Source: Brumicola pallidula DSM 14239 = ACAM 615
GTDB lineage: Bacteria; Pseudomonadota; Gammaproteobacteria; Enterobacterales; Alteromonadaceae
Direction: 5' to 3'
Length of the DNA stretch: 64,000 nt
Assembly (NCBI RefSeq): GCF_000428905.1
Contig: NZ_KE386817.1
Span: forward strand, 1-64,000
Shown here piece by piece: positions 47,493-56,445 of the stretch (position 1 is its first letter; each line of letters begins with the position of its first letter). The notes beneath the pieces are model-generated. The model was given only the letters and a program-made list of their open reading frames with translations. It was not told where the DNA came from and did not search any database. Position numbers and translations under genes: made by a program.

Positions 47493-48242
47493 TTATGTGC
47501 TGTAACCACCGTCAACGTTATAGCATCCCCCAGTACACAATTGACTTTCATCTGATAATAAAAACACCATCATTTGAGCGACATCTTTAGGTTTTGCTAG
47601 ACGTTTAATTGATTGTCGACTAACTGCACCTATTTTTATTTCTTCGCCTAACTGTGCTGCTATGTCATTTATCATCCGACCTTCAATTCCCGTGGGGCAA
47701 ACACAATTAACTCTCACGTTATTATCGCCCATTTCAAGACTCAAACTGCGCATAAGCCCAACAACACCATGTTTACTGGCAACATAGTTGGAAACAAACG
47801 GCGCACCTGTAATACCTCCCACTGAAGATGTTATTACAATACTGCCACCTTGCTTTTTAATTTCTTTAGCAACAGATTTTATGCCTAACCAAACACCAAC
47901 TAAATTAACATTCAAAACAGAGGTAAAATCCTCAAGGTTCATATCTTCAATTGCGCTCATTTTCCCTGGTATAGCAGCATTGGCAACAAAACCATCGATT
48001 TTACCAAAATGCTTGATTGCGCAGTCAACCATTGCAATGTTTTCGGATTCTTGTGAAACATCAACCTTGATAACTTGTACTCGTGAACTGTCGTACTTTT
48101 GTTCAGCAAAATCTAATGCGGTTTGATTAATATCAGCAAGAACTAGATTAGCGCCATGGGAATAACACAAAGCGGTCAACGCTTGGCCAACATCTCCACA
48201 AGCACCTGTAATTATTATTGTTTTATTTTTTAATCTTGACAT
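47493..48242 (-). CDS. SDR-family oxidoreductase
   Basis: A 249-residue SDR. Cofactor motif TGACGDVGQ near residue 12 (less glycine-rich than usual), ADINQTALDF after it, VANAAIPG near 85, the active site SNYVASKHGVVG near 150 and a C-terminal CTGGCYNVDGGY. RBS AAGGTAG fits the ATG. It is the last gene of the minus-strand operon encoding the synthetase and the 2-oxoacid dehydrogenase, separated from the E2 gene by a decayed NTF2-like gene. Confidence 0.9.
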   Translation of the reverse strand: MSRLKNKTIIITGACGDVGQALTALCYSHGANLVLADINQTALDFAEQKYDSSRVQVIKVDVSQESENIAMVDCAIKHFGKIDGFVANAAIPGKMSAIEDMNLEDFTSVLNVNLVGVWLGIKSVAKEIKKQGGSIVITSSVGGITGAPFVSNYVASKHGVVGLMRSLSLEMGDNNVRVNCVCPTGIEGRMINDIAAQLGEEIKIGAVSRQSIKRLAKPKDVAQMMVFLLSDESQLCTGGCYNVDGGYST

Positions 48243-48285
48243 AATTCTACCTTATTGATAAATGGTAAACATATGATTAAAAGTC

Positions 48286-48722
48286 AAAAGAAGTAAATGG
48301 AGATTCATCATTACAACTATCATCATATAAACAAGAACTAACTAATTCTGAATCAAAAAATTCCCACAATATTTGAATTTTTACAATGCAAGATATGGCA
48401 ATACCTTTGATTATATTTCGTACCATTTTTACTTAGGTCTCCATAATTGCAGCCACAAAATTATTTTCTATTCACATAAATTTAAATCGAGTACAGAATT
48501 TAAATTTAGATTATAAAATAATCTCGGAAATACAATTCTTGTTAATTCGGCTCGACTTACACAACCTGAGATTGGGGTTGAACCACTGATATTCACAACA
48601 ACATCTTCCGCAAGAAGATTTAATAATTTATCTGAATAAAGTTCTGATAATGCCTTATAGAACTTATTTACAATAACAAGGCTTTGTTCTTTAACTGAGC
48701 TTTCATAGCATGTTGATTCCAT
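48286..48722 (-). pseudogene. Broken NTF2/SnoaL-like gene
   Basis: The first 84 codons (48722-48468) read KEQSLVIVNKFYKALSELYSDKLLNLLAEDVVVNISGSTPISGCVSRAEL, the N-terminal half of an NTF2-fold SnoaL-like protein of normally about 130-140 residues. The frame then stops. In another frame further down, EFFDSELVSSCLYDDSCNDESP resembles the C-terminal strand-helix of the family, so a frameshift plus small deletion is likely. It sits 19 bp after the E2 catalytic gene. Confidence 0.5.
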
Positions 48723-48741
48723 ACTTTTGCCCTTTCAAACC

Positions 48742-49431
48742 TTAGGTAAAAGAACCTTCGGTTAATTGTTCTATTGTTTCTGCTAAATGTGTCAAAAAAT
48801 CACCTGCTGGTTGACCATCAATGGCACGATGATCGCAAGTAAGTGATAGTCCCATTGTATTATATTCTATACACACACCGTTTTTATCCAATTTTACCTG
48901 ACTTTTTATTCTTCCAATCCCCAGAATTGCTATTTGAGGGGAGTTTATAATAGGTGTGAAATATGTGACTCGAGTTTGACCTAAATTACTAATAGTAAAA
49001 GTACCACCACTCATTTCTGAAGGTTTTAGTTGGTTATTATGAGCCCGGCTGATCAAATCTCTTCTTTGACTAGATATTTCTTCTAAACTTAAAAGATTAA
49101 TATTATCTATCTTTGGTGCAGCTAAACCGCCTGCTATTGGCGTAGCTATTGAGATTGCATGATCATTTTTTAGTCTAATCTCGCCTTGCTCAATTGTGCC
49201 ATTAAATATAGGGTAATGAGCTAAAGATTGACTAACGCACTTCAACAAAACGTCTTCAACTCCAATAGCAATTCCCCTATCTTTAAATATTTTACGAAAA
49301 TTAAGCAGAGGATCAATCATCACATCAGTCATAAAACTTAATTGCGCTGACTGCTGTAAAGAGCTCATCATATTGTTTGCAATCATCCCTCTTAAACCTT
49401 TGAGAGGGATCACCTTATCAGGCTGACTCAT
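48742..49431 (-). CDS. 2-oxoacid dehydrogenase E2 acyltransferase, catalytic domain only
   Basis: A 229-residue chloramphenicol-acetyltransferase-type domain of dihydrolipoamide acyltransferases. It begins VIPLKGLRGMIANNMMSSLQQSAQLSF and contains IAIGVEDVLLKCVSQSL, GGTFTISNLGQTRVTYFTPIINSPQIAILGIGRI and the active-site CDHRAIDGQPAGDFL. No lipoyl domain and no peripheral-subunit-binding domain are attached. The lipoyl domain is a separate gene 12 bp upstream, in the same frame, with only a stop codon between; AAGGA overlapping that stop can serve as RBS. Confidence 0.9.
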   Translation of the reverse strand: MSQPDKVIPLKGLRGMIANNMMSSLQQSAQLSFMTDVMIDPLLNFRKIFKDRGIAIGVEDVLLKCVSQSLAHYPIFNGTIEQGEIRLKNDHAISIATPIAGGLAAPKIDNINLLSLEEISSQRRDLISRAHNNQLKPSEMSGGTFTISNLGQTRVTYFTPIINSPQIAILGIGRIKSQVKLDKNGVCIEYNTMGLSLTCDHRAIDGQPAGDFLTHLAETIEQLTEGSFT

Positions 49432-49443
49432 AATCCGTATTCC

Positions 49444-49674
49444 TTAACTAATAGTAGCTATCTGTTGTCCTAATTGTACAACGTCTTCAGCTTCACTAAT
49501 GATTGACAACTTACCAGATGTAGGCGCAATAATGTCTGATTGAATTTTTTCAACAATGACTTCGCAAATAGGATCTCCTTCAACCACCTCCGCACCATCT
49601 TTATAAATCCAACTTACTATTACACCTTCTTTATTTTCTTCCCACATATGTTCTGGAATAATTACTTTCATCAT
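49444..49674 (-). CDS. Stand-alone lipoyl-domain protein (E2 carrier domain)
   Basis: A 76-residue lipoyl/biotinyl domain: MKVIIPEHMWEENKEGVIVSWIYKDGAEVVEGDPICEVIVEKIQSDIIAP, with the lysine in the VEKIQSD turn as the lipoylation site, and the second half repeating the hairpin. It carries acyl groups between E1 and the separate E2 catalytic protein. It starts 5 bp after the E1-beta gene. The usual linker and E3-binding domain are missing from both it and the next gene. The nearby lipoate-ligase homologue (28164) may modify it. Confidence 0.88.
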   Translation of the reverse strand: MMKVIIPEHMWEENKEGVIVSWIYKDGAEVVEGDPICEVIVEKIQSDIIAPTSGKLSIISEAEDVVQLGQQIATIS

Positions 49675-49679
49675 TTCAC

Positions 49680-50699
49680 CTACTTCATTACGTCTAAAAT
49701 TGCTTGTTTGATACGAGCCGATGTAGGCAGTACTTGCTGCTCCATTGGACGCGAATATGGAATTGTTGTATCAGGATTTGCTACTCTAATAGGCGCTGAC
49801 TTGAACACATTAGGCTCTGATTCTATAACACTGGCAATGACTTCAGATGTAAACCCATAACTTTGATAGTCTTCATCAGCAACAACTAATCTGCCTGTCT
49901 TTCTAACTGAGTTAATAATGCTTTCTCTATCAAGAGGGACTAATGTTCGAGGGTCTATAACTTCAACACTGATGCCCTCTTTTTCTAATTCTTTTGCTGC
50001 ATCCATAGCTTGGTGAACTGCCCAGCTTATTGCAACTACCGTAACATCGGTGCCTTCTTTTACTGTTCTAGCTACACCAAATTCAATTGTATATGGCTCA
50101 TCAGGGATCTCACTCATTGAATCAGGGATAGGAGCGCCGAAAAAGCCAACACCTGACGTTCGTTTTTGGCCCATATAGACAACAAAATCATCACTTCTTA
50201 TAGCTGCATGCATAAACCCTTTTGCGTCATACGCATTGGATGGGGCAATCACTTTCATTCCTGGCATATGTGCTAAACAAGCATGCAATGCTTGTGAGTG
50301 TTGTCCACCGTTGTTGTATCCACCGCCACTTCCCAACATCAACACCATCGGAACTTTAAATTCACCATTTGATAAATAATGATGTTTTGCAGCTAAGTTC
50401 ACGATGGCGCTATAACAAACGCCAATAAAGTCGGCGAAAGCTAACTCAACAATTGGTCTCATACCTGCTATTGCGGCACCTGTTGCTAGGCCAATAAAGC
50501 CAGTTTCAGAAATCGGTGTATCTAGGATTCTGTCAGCACCAAAAATTTCGCCTAACCCGTCAGCAGTTCCAAAAACACCGCCAAACTTATAAACATCTTC
50601 TCCAAGCATAAAAACATTTTTATCGTTTTCCATTTCCCATTTTACGGCTTCTCGTCCAGCGCGTGCCATGGTTAAAACTCGATTATTAGACATGTTCAT
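49680..50699 (-). CDS. 2-oxoacid dehydrogenase E1 component, beta subunit
   Basis: A 339-residue transketolase-like subunit. MARAGREAVKWEMENDKNVFMLGEDVYKFGGVFG, DTPISETGFIGLATGAAIAGMRPIVELAFADF, and GGQHSQALHACLAHMPGMKVIAPSNAYDAKG are the conserved pyrimidine-binding and interface segments. It matches acetoin and pyruvate dehydrogenase beta subunits. With the alpha subunit it performs thiamine-diphosphate-dependent decarboxylation of a 2-oxoacid (or cleavage of an acyloin) and reductive acylation of the lipoyl protein. Confidence 0.92.
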   Translation of the reverse strand: MNMSNNRVLTMARAGREAVKWEMENDKNVFMLGEDVYKFGGVFGTADGLGEIFGADRILDTPISETGFIGLATGAAIAGMRPIVELAFADFIGVCYSAIVNLAAKHHYLSNGEFKVPMVLMLGSGGGYNNGGQHSQALHACLAHMPGMKVIAPSNAYDAKGFMHAAIRSDDFVVYMGQKRTSGVGFFGAPIPDSMSEIPDEPYTIEFGVARTVKEGTDVTVVAISWAVHQAMDAAKELEKEGISVEVIDPRTLVPLDRESIINSVRKTGRLVVADEDYQSYGFTSEVIASVIESEPNVFKSAPIRVANPDTTIPYSRPMEQQVLPTSARIKQAILDVMK

Positions 50700-50714
50700 T
50701 TACCCCTATTATCT

Positions 50715-51695
50715 TTATACAAAATTACCAGTCAGTGCATTTTGTGCATCTGGCAATGGGCTCTTTATGGCAAATTCAACCGCTTCATCGACTTCATTTT
50801 TAATATCGGCAATGATAGAGTCAGCTTCGCTTTCCGTTATTACACCTTCATTAACTAACTTATTTTTATAATCAATAGTGCAATCTCTAAATGCTAATTT
50901 CTCTTCTTCTGGTACATAATGTTGGGGATCACCAAGCATATGACCTTGTAATCTATATGTTTTTAGTTCAAGAATAACTGGCCCTTTACCGCTTCTGGCG
51001 TATTCAGTAGCTTCTGTCATCTTATTATATATATCGTCAGGGTCATTAGAATCTACGTATAATCCAAGCGCATTGTAAGATGTTGCTCGATCACTATTTC
51101 TTGCAATAGCTGTAGATGCAGCTTTACTTACACTCACTCCCCAGTTGTTATCTTCAATAACACATATAAAAGGAAGTTTATAAACACCGGCCATATTCAT
51201 TACTTCATGCCATGCTCCTTGGTTTACTGCTGCTTCTCCTAAGTAGCAAACGCCTATACCACCTTTACCTTGCATTCTGCTTGCTAACGCCATACCAGCT
51301 GCAGGACCCATGCCTTCTGCAATGATCCCACTAGAGCAAAATTTATGCTCTTTAGAATACAAATGCATATGACCACCACGTCCAGCTGATAATCCATTAG
51401 CCTTGCCCATAATTTCGCATAATATCTTTTTAACACAGATACCTCTTGCAATAGCCGTGTGATGGGGTCGATGTGCTGCAGTGATCCAGTCTTCTTGACC
51501 AAGTACAAAAACAGTACCCACGGCACAAGCTTCCTGACCATGTGAACTATGAATTTCGCCTGGGATCAAACCCGCAGCAATATCAAATACAGGTGTTTTA
51601 TCTTTGTAGTAAAGCTCCATAATCCGATCATCCATATGCCTACTAGTGAGCATAGTCCGATACATTTTAACGCGTGTTTCGTTATCAGGTAACAT
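50715..51695 (-). CDS. 2-oxoacid dehydrogenase E1 component, alpha subunit (acetoin dehydrogenase-like)
   Basis: A 326-residue thiamine-diphosphate subunit. The phosphorylation-loop region reads GGHMHLYSKEHKFCSSGIIAEGMGPAAGMALA, and the ThDP/Mg motif is YLGEAAVNQGAWHEVMNMA ... IEDNNWGVS, with GEA in place of the classical GDG, a variant close to the GEGA of acetoin dehydrogenases. The start gives a short N-terminus as in acetoin-type E1. It lies 18 bp after the acyl-CoA synthetase gene and 15 bp before the beta subunit. Substrate may be an acyloin or branched 2-oxoacid produced by the pathway. Confidence 0.92.
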   Translation of the reverse strand: MLPDNETRVKMYRTMLTSRHMDDRIMELYYKDKTPVFDIAAGLIPGEIHSSHGQEACAVGTVFVLGQEDWITAAHRPHHTAIARGICVKKILCEIMGKANGLSAGRGGHMHLYSKEHKFCSSGIIAEGMGPAAGMALASRMQGKGGIGVCYLGEAAVNQGAWHEVMNMAGVYKLPFICVIEDNNWGVSVSKAASTAIARNSDRATSYNALGLYVDSNDPDDIYNKMTEATEYARSGKGPVILELKTYRLQGHMLGDPQHYVPEEEKLAFRDCTIDYKNKLVNEGVITESEADSIIADIKNEVDEAVEFAIKSPLPDAQNALTGNFV

Positions 51696-51713
51696 AGTTT
51701 ATTCCTAGATTGG

Positions 51714-53312
51714 TTATTGAATTATAATATTTTGTTTTTTTATCATATCCCTGAGAATATGTTTTTGAACTTTGCCAGACGGTGTTTTGGGTAATTCACT
51801 AACACATTCAATATGTTGTGGATGCTTTTGTTTCGCTAGTTCAGCACGTGTACACAACGTGCTAACATATTTTAAATCTATTGGTTCATCCGCTACGATA
51901 TAAGCACAGACGGTTTCCACTAATCGCTGATGTGGTATTGAAATGACAGCGATTTCTTTGATTTTAGGATCTATTATCAGTACATCTTCAATCTCTTTAG
52001 CACTAATATTTTCTCCACCTCGAATAATTAAATCTTTTTTTCTTCCTGTTATTACAATAGCGTTATCAGGTGTTACAAATCCTAAGTCTCCAGTTTTAAA
52101 GTATCCTTCATTATCTATTGACGCATCAGTGTCTTCTTTAGAACTATAACCTAGCATCATAGATTTTCCCTTTACGAGTATTTCTCCCTCTTCGTTGAAC
52201 GATAATTGATTGTTGTCTTCATCAACTATCTTTACGCCATAACGAAATATATTGCCATCAGTTGTTGCTGCTAAGCTTTTATCCTGAGGTTCAGTAAAGC
52301 CTAAGGTAACTATGGGTGTTTCACTACTGCCGTATACTCTTACCGCTTTGCATTTTCCTAAATATAAATTTGCATCATATATAATGTTAGGTGCAACTGC
52401 CGCGCCACCGCAAGCAAACAAACGTAATGCAATTTTTTGTTCAGGATCCGCTTTACAGATCTCGGTTAACTCTTGTAAAAAGGGTGTTGCTCCAACACAA
52501 ATACTCGCACCTATTTTATTTATCCATTCCACTGCTTTATCAGCTTTCCATATCGCCATCATGGCTGAGGGTATTTTATGAGAAAATGGGAGCTCTAATC
52601 CAAATGTATAACCGGTTATATGGGTTATTGGTGAGGGCATAAACATCAAATCATGTTCATTCATAGACCAAAAATCAACACAGTTCTGCATCGCCCAGAA
52701 CAAGGAGTAATGGCTGTGATATACGCCCTTTGGTCTTCCTGTAGTGCCAGATGTGAATAATAATAATTTTTTATCATTTATGTTTGCGGTATAACAATAA
52801 TCGCACTTATCAATTACACGGTTGATAATTTTGCTAAAAATATCCTCATGAGAATTTGGCCTAATTATCATGACATCTTTTAAGTCAGTGAGCTCTTCTC
52901 TAGAGGATTCAATTAATTGTTCATAATTGTAGCTTCTAAAGGTTTCAGGAATAAAAATGCATTTTGATTTAGCCTCTTTCAACATGCAGATCAGCTCTTT
53001 ACCTCGATATATTGGAACGATAGGATTGACAATCAACCCTAAAATTGAGGCTCCAATATTTATAATGGCCGCTTCGTGCCAATTGGGTAATTGGAAACTA
53101 ATTACGTCACCTTGCTTCAAGCCAAGGCTATGTAAATAATCTGCACAAGCTAGGCTCTGGTTCCAAATTTTTCGATAGTTAAGTGAACCATGTTCTTCCG
53201 TATATATCGCGACATCGAACGGTGTTTTATCAGCTCTTAACTTAGCTGCTTGTGCTATAGTGTTAAACGGCCAAGGCACTGATAAATCATGTTCAAAAAT
53301 ACAATCTTTCAT
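51714..53312 (-). CDS. Acyl-CoA synthetase (AMP-binding)
   Basis: About 532 residues from the ATG at 53312. The ATP/AMP motif LLFTSGTTGRPKGVYHSH lies near residue 180, YGSSETP near 330, YFKTGDLG and the hinge VITGRKKDLIIRGGENISAKEIE near 400-425, and the catalytic lysine in PKTPSGKVQKHIL near the end. It activates a carboxylic acid to its CoA thioester. Sequence style resembles cyclohexanecarboxylate- and steroid-acid-CoA ligases, but the substrate is unknown. It is in the operon with the E1/E2 genes. Confidence 0.9.
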   Translation of the reverse strand: MKDCIFEHDLSVPWPFNTIAQAAKLRADKTPFDVAIYTEEHGSLNYRKIWNQSLACADYLHSLGLKQGDVISFQLPNWHEAAIINIGASILGLIVNPIVPIYRGKELICMLKEAKSKCIFIPETFRSYNYEQLIESSREELTDLKDVMIIRPNSHEDIFSKIINRVIDKCDYCYTANINDKKLLLFTSGTTGRPKGVYHSHYSLFWAMQNCVDFWSMNEHDLMFMPSPITHITGYTFGLELPFSHKIPSAMMAIWKADKAVEWINKIGASICVGATPFLQELTEICKADPEQKIALRLFACGGAAVAPNIIYDANLYLGKCKAVRVYGSSETPIVTLGFTEPQDKSLAATTDGNIFRYGVKIVDEDNNQLSFNEEGEILVKGKSMMLGYSSKEDTDASIDNEGYFKTGDLGFVTPDNAIVITGRKKDLIIRGGENISAKEIEDVLIIDPKIKEIAVISIPHQRLVETVCAYIVADEPIDLKYVSTLCTRAELAKQKHPQHIECVSELPKTPSGKVQKHILRDMIKKQNIIIQ

Positions 53313-53328
53313 CAAAAATCATCACTCA

Positions 53329-53676
53329 TTATTTAGGTATTATTTCGCCAGCCGATGTTTGAATAACAATTTTTCCGTTATCAACTATAAATGTATCGGT
53401 AGCATGCTTAATATCAAATCCATCAGACTCTGTACTCCAAGTGATATAAATTACATTGTTATGTACTGTTATATTTTCAATTTCCCATTGAGTTTTATTA
53501 GGAGGAATTATGTTAGTTGTGAATTCTTTGAGCATCTCTTCGATAGCATCTTTGCCTTCTAAAATACCTGCCCCAAAAATTAAAACGGCATCATCAGCAT
53601 AATCTTCCATTAACTGGTTTATATCAGCCATTTTTAAAGCGTCTAAATGGGTTTCTATTAATTTATGGTTATCCAT
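53329..53676 (-). CDS. NTF2-like (SnoaL/nuclear transport factor 2 family) protein
   Basis: About 115 residues from the ATG at 53676, chosen because GAGGAAAATC precedes it; the upstream ATG at 53688 overlaps the SDR stop. The sequence IETHLDALKMADINQLMEDYADDAVLIFGAGILEGKDAIEEMLKEF is the N-terminal helix-strand part of the NTF2 cone fold, and the rest fits the sheet. Such proteins act as small isomerases, hydratases or cyclases on hydrophobic ligands (ketosteroid isomerase has this fold). The chemistry here is unknown. Intact counterpart of two decayed NTF2-like genes. Confidence 0.75.
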   Translation of the reverse strand: MDNHKLIETHLDALKMADINQLMEDYADDAVLIFGAGILEGKDAIEEMLKEFTTNIIPPNKTQWEIENITVHNNVIYITWSTESDGFDIKHATDTFIVDNGKIVIQTSAGEIIPK

Positions 53677-53687
53677 GATTTTCCTCA

Positions 53688-54461
53688 TTAAGAGATTGAC
53701 TGAGCGCCGTCTACTGGTAGTAAAGCTCCAGTAATAAACTTCGCATCGTCACTGGCTAAAAATAATGCTGCATTGGCTATATCATCAGGTTGACCACAAT
53801 GTCCGATAGGGTGATTCGCATCAAACATAGCCTGTGCCTCATCTCTACTGCAATCTTGAGACATCATATCTAGATATTTTTCTAGCATCGGTGTGTGGAT
53901 CGCGCCAGGATGAACAGAATTACACCTGATATTTAATTTGCTTTCTCCACAATGCAATGCGACGCATTTAGTTAATGCATCAACACCTGCTTTACTCGAA
54001 CAATAAGCCGTTGTGAAAGAAAAAGATTTTAAGCTCATGGCGGAAGATATATTTACAATGGCATTGTTCTCATCATTTAATTTCATAAGTTTAATTGCGT
54101 AATGATCAGCTAAATATGTCCCGTTAAGATTAATATCATGGATTTTTTTCCATAATGTAAAGTCTGTCGTTTCTATATTTCCGGGTAAACTGATGCCTGC
54201 ACAATGCAGTAATATATTAAGCTTCCCCGTTGTGTTTATCACAAAATCATGTAGTTTTATCCATTGACTCTCATTACATATATCTAAATCAAAGTAATAA
54301 CCTTTATTAGGTAAACTAGCCAAAACCTCCTCTGCGGCTTGTTTTTTTAAATCTGCTATAATAACTGTCGCCCCTCTTTCAGAAGATTTTAATGCACAAG
54401 TTGCTCCTATACCTGAGGAACCACCTGTTATTAAGACAACTTTTCCATTTAATGAAGACAT
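53688..54461 (-). CDS. SDR-family oxidoreductase
   Basis: About 257 residues from the ATG at 54461; the open frame extends upstream to 54575, but the family starts at SSLNGKVVLITGGSSGIG. Active-site features: NISSAMSLKSFSFTTAYCSSKAGVDALTK and the C-terminal FITGALLPVDGAQS. It begins the long minus-strand operon with the NTF2-like protein, synthetase and 2-oxoacid dehydrogenase. It would oxidise a hydroxyl or reduce a keto group of a pathway intermediate. Confidence 0.9.
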   Translation of the reverse strand: MSSLNGKVVLITGGSSGIGATCALKSSERGATVIIADLKKQAAEEVLASLPNKGYYFDLDICNESQWIKLHDFVINTTGKLNILLHCAGISLPGNIETTDFTLWKKIHDINLNGTYLADHYAIKLMKLNDENNAIVNISSAMSLKSFSFTTAYCSSKAGVDALTKCVALHCGESKLNIRCNSVHPGAIHTPMLEKYLDMMSQDCSRDEAQAMFDANHPIGHCGQPDDIANAALFLASDDAKFITGALLPVDGAQSIS

Positions 54462-54696
54462 AGTTTTTCTCACTGTGATTTTAGTTTTATTAAGAATTAA
54501 AATAAAAAACATTCTTGACTGTTTTATATTGTCAAGATAAAAATTATTTTGCAAGTCTTTTTGACTAAAAATCACTATTTATAAATTATAATCTCTTATT
54601 TTTTGGGATAATTTTAATTACTTTTTACATTTAAACTGTTTTCCCTTATATCAGACTACTTTTAGTCTAGAAAATATTTAAAATAAACATGGATCG

Positions 54697-54875
54697 GTGA
54701 GTTAACGTTAGTGGATTATCAAAGGCATTCAAGTCAATTCAAAAAAGCAATATTAAATAAGCCCCGTTAAATAAAGTAGTTTGTCAGTTAGAAAGTTTGC
54801 AGAGCAAAAAGGCATTGGCCTCTCCACCCTGCATCGTTAGCAAAGGCAATTTAATACTTCAGGTTTAAAAGTGAT
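54697..54875 (+). mobile_element. IS3-type OrfA relic, inverted copy of the one near 40 kb
   Basis: Reads ELTLVDYQRHSSQFKKAILNK, then after a frameshift SVRKFAEQKGIGLSTLHR, stop, QRQF: a transposase helix-turn-helix protein with stops. The first 110 bp match 39995-40115 on the opposite strand with about a dozen differences. OrfB is absent here; an IS1634 relic follows instead. Confidence 0.65.
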
Positions 54876-55175
54876 TTCGTCAGATAAGCGGTCAAGTGTT
54901 CGCCCTAACCTGTTACGGTTAAAGTGAAACGCATTAACGCCTTCACGAAATAAGTGTTCTATCGGAAGATTGGCAAAAACTGAGGGCTAAGCGACAAGGG
55001 TCGATTTGAAAAAACCGAGGCCATTCATTATAGTGCCCTTAATCGCCTCACCGGGGTGGATTTCTTGCTTGTCATCCTGCAGCAAGTGTTTATCTGGCAA
55101 GGACACTATGTTTAAGTCGTCAAGAACGCCGGCAACTATGCCATAGTGGTCTAACCGCTTAATTCTTATTGTCAT
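54876..55175 (-). mobile_element. IS1634-type transposase N-terminal relic (DUF4277)
   Basis: From an ATG at 55175 the minus strand reads MTIRIKRLDHYGIVAGVLDD and HPGEAIKGTIMNGLGF, the DUF4277 N-terminal domain of IS1634 transposases. A TAG stop lies at 54987-54989, after which the same frame continues ANLPIEHLFREGVNAFHFNRNRLGRTLDRLSDEIT. The rest of the transposase is missing where the OrfA relic begins. Confidence 0.75.
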
Positions 55176-55244
55176 ATCGCCCTCGAAAGTTGAGGTGATA
55201 TTGTGCTCAAAACCATGAAAAGCTGTAGTTTGTATATATTATTT

Positions 55245-55272
55245 GATAAGACTCTATTAATAGAGTCTTATC
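55245..55272 (-). terminator. Palindrome just after the thiolase-like gene
   Basis: A perfect 28-bp palindrome (arm GATAAGACTCTATT) lies 8 bp downstream of the thiolase-like stop and is followed on the minus strand by A+T-rich sequence. It most likely terminates the DUF35-thiolase operon. Confidence 0.75.
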
Positions 55273-55279
55273 TTATGAT

Positions 55280-56434
55280 TTATTGCACTTTTTCTAAAAT
55301 ACTGACACAACTGATCCCTGGAGCACCATAAACTTGACTTAACGCCAGACGAGGATTTTTTGTCTGTCTCTTGCCTGCTTGGCCACGTAACTGAATTACA
55401 TTTTCTATAATCTGACGAAGTCCAGATGCACCAACGGGCTCTCCATTTGCCAAACAACCACCGTCAGTATTTATAGGTAGTTTGCCGTTGATATGTGTTT
55501 CATTATTTGCAAGAAGTTGTTCTTGCTCCCCATCCTCACATAAACCAAGTTCAGCCATATGCATAATTTCGGCGCCGCTTTCTGTATCCTGAATTTGGGC
55601 AATATCAATTTCTTCAGGAGAAATGTTTGCTTTATTAAATGCATCTAATGCTGCATCTTTGGTGACAGTATTAACCATGTGAGGTTGATAGCTAGGCTGA
55701 AAAACTTCGAATGTACCTTCTCTTCTTGATTTAAAGCTACAAGCCTTTATTTTGATTTTTTGATTTGAAGGATATCTATTTGCTACTTCTTCGTTACAAA
55801 TAATCAACGCTGCGGCACCTTCAGAAGGAGAACAAAACATATACTTTGTTAACGGGTGATTTATCATAATTGAGCTTTTAATATCATCGTAACTTAAAAT
55901 TTTTGTTCTCCACGCATTTTCATTAAGATTGCCATTTTTAAATGCTTTCATAGCGACCCTCACAAGGGAAGATTCACTAATATTATGATCATGCATATAG
56001 CGATTTATCTTAGTAGCAAAAAATTGTGTAGTGAGGGCAAAGCCCATATCTCCATACCATTGCGGTAAATCCCATTTATCAAGATCGACACGAAAAGCAC
56101 CAGGGTCATGTTTATCAAATCCAACAATAAGCCCTAAGCTTCCTTGACCAGCTAATATGGAGTTCATGCCTGTTATCATTGCACTGCCACCAGTTGCACA
56201 TCCATTAAAAACATTGATAAATGGTAAACCCGTCGCTCCCATTTTATTTATGAGAGAATCTGCATTGCCGGCATCTTGACTGCCTCCAACAGCAAAATCT
56301 AAATCTTGCCATTTAAGTTTAGAATCTTTTAATGCCTTATTAACGGCTGATTTTGCTTGTTCTAATCCTGTTTTATCAGGCGTTCTACCAAATTTATGTA
56401 AACCAACTCCTATTATATATATATCGTTTTTCAT
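55280..56434 (-). CDS. Thiolase-like protein of the lipid-transfer/aldolase (Ltp2) type
   Basis: A 384-residue thiolase-fold protein. The nucleophile-type Cys is kept in NVFNGCATGGSAMITG near residue 82, but the thiolase His motif (GHP) is GEPVGASG here. QDTESGAEIMHMAELGLCEDGE and the C-terminal YGAPGISCVSILE are features of the lipid-transfer-like proteins that pair with DUF35 proteins. In Actinobacteria the Ltp2-ChsH2 pair is an aldolase that shortens the steroid side chain. RBS AAAGGAG is strong, and the DUF35 gene is 11 bp upstream. Aldolase rather than thiolase activity is inferred. Confidence 0.85.
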   Translation of the reverse strand: MKNDIYIIGVGLHKFGRTPDKTGLEQAKSAVNKALKDSKLKWQDLDFAVGGSQDAGNADSLINKMGATGLPFINVFNGCATGGSAMITGMNSILAGQGSLGLIVGFDKHDPGAFRVDLDKWDLPQWYGDMGFALTTQFFATKINRYMHDHNISESSLVRVAMKAFKNGNLNENAWRTKILSYDDIKSSIMINHPLTKYMFCSPSEGAAALIICNEEVANRYPSNQKIKIKACSFKSRREGTFEVFQPSYQPHMVNTVTKDAALDAFNKANISPEEIDIAQIQDTESGAEIMHMAELGLCEDGEQEQLLANNETHINGKLPINTDGGCLANGEPVGASGLRQIIENVIQLRGQAGKRQTKNPRLALSQVYGAPGISCVSILEKVQ

Positions 56435-56445
56435 GATTTTCTCCT

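Noticed and set aside
47788-48126. 112-codon plus-strand frame
   Set aside because: Lies antisense to a complete SDR gene and matches nothing.
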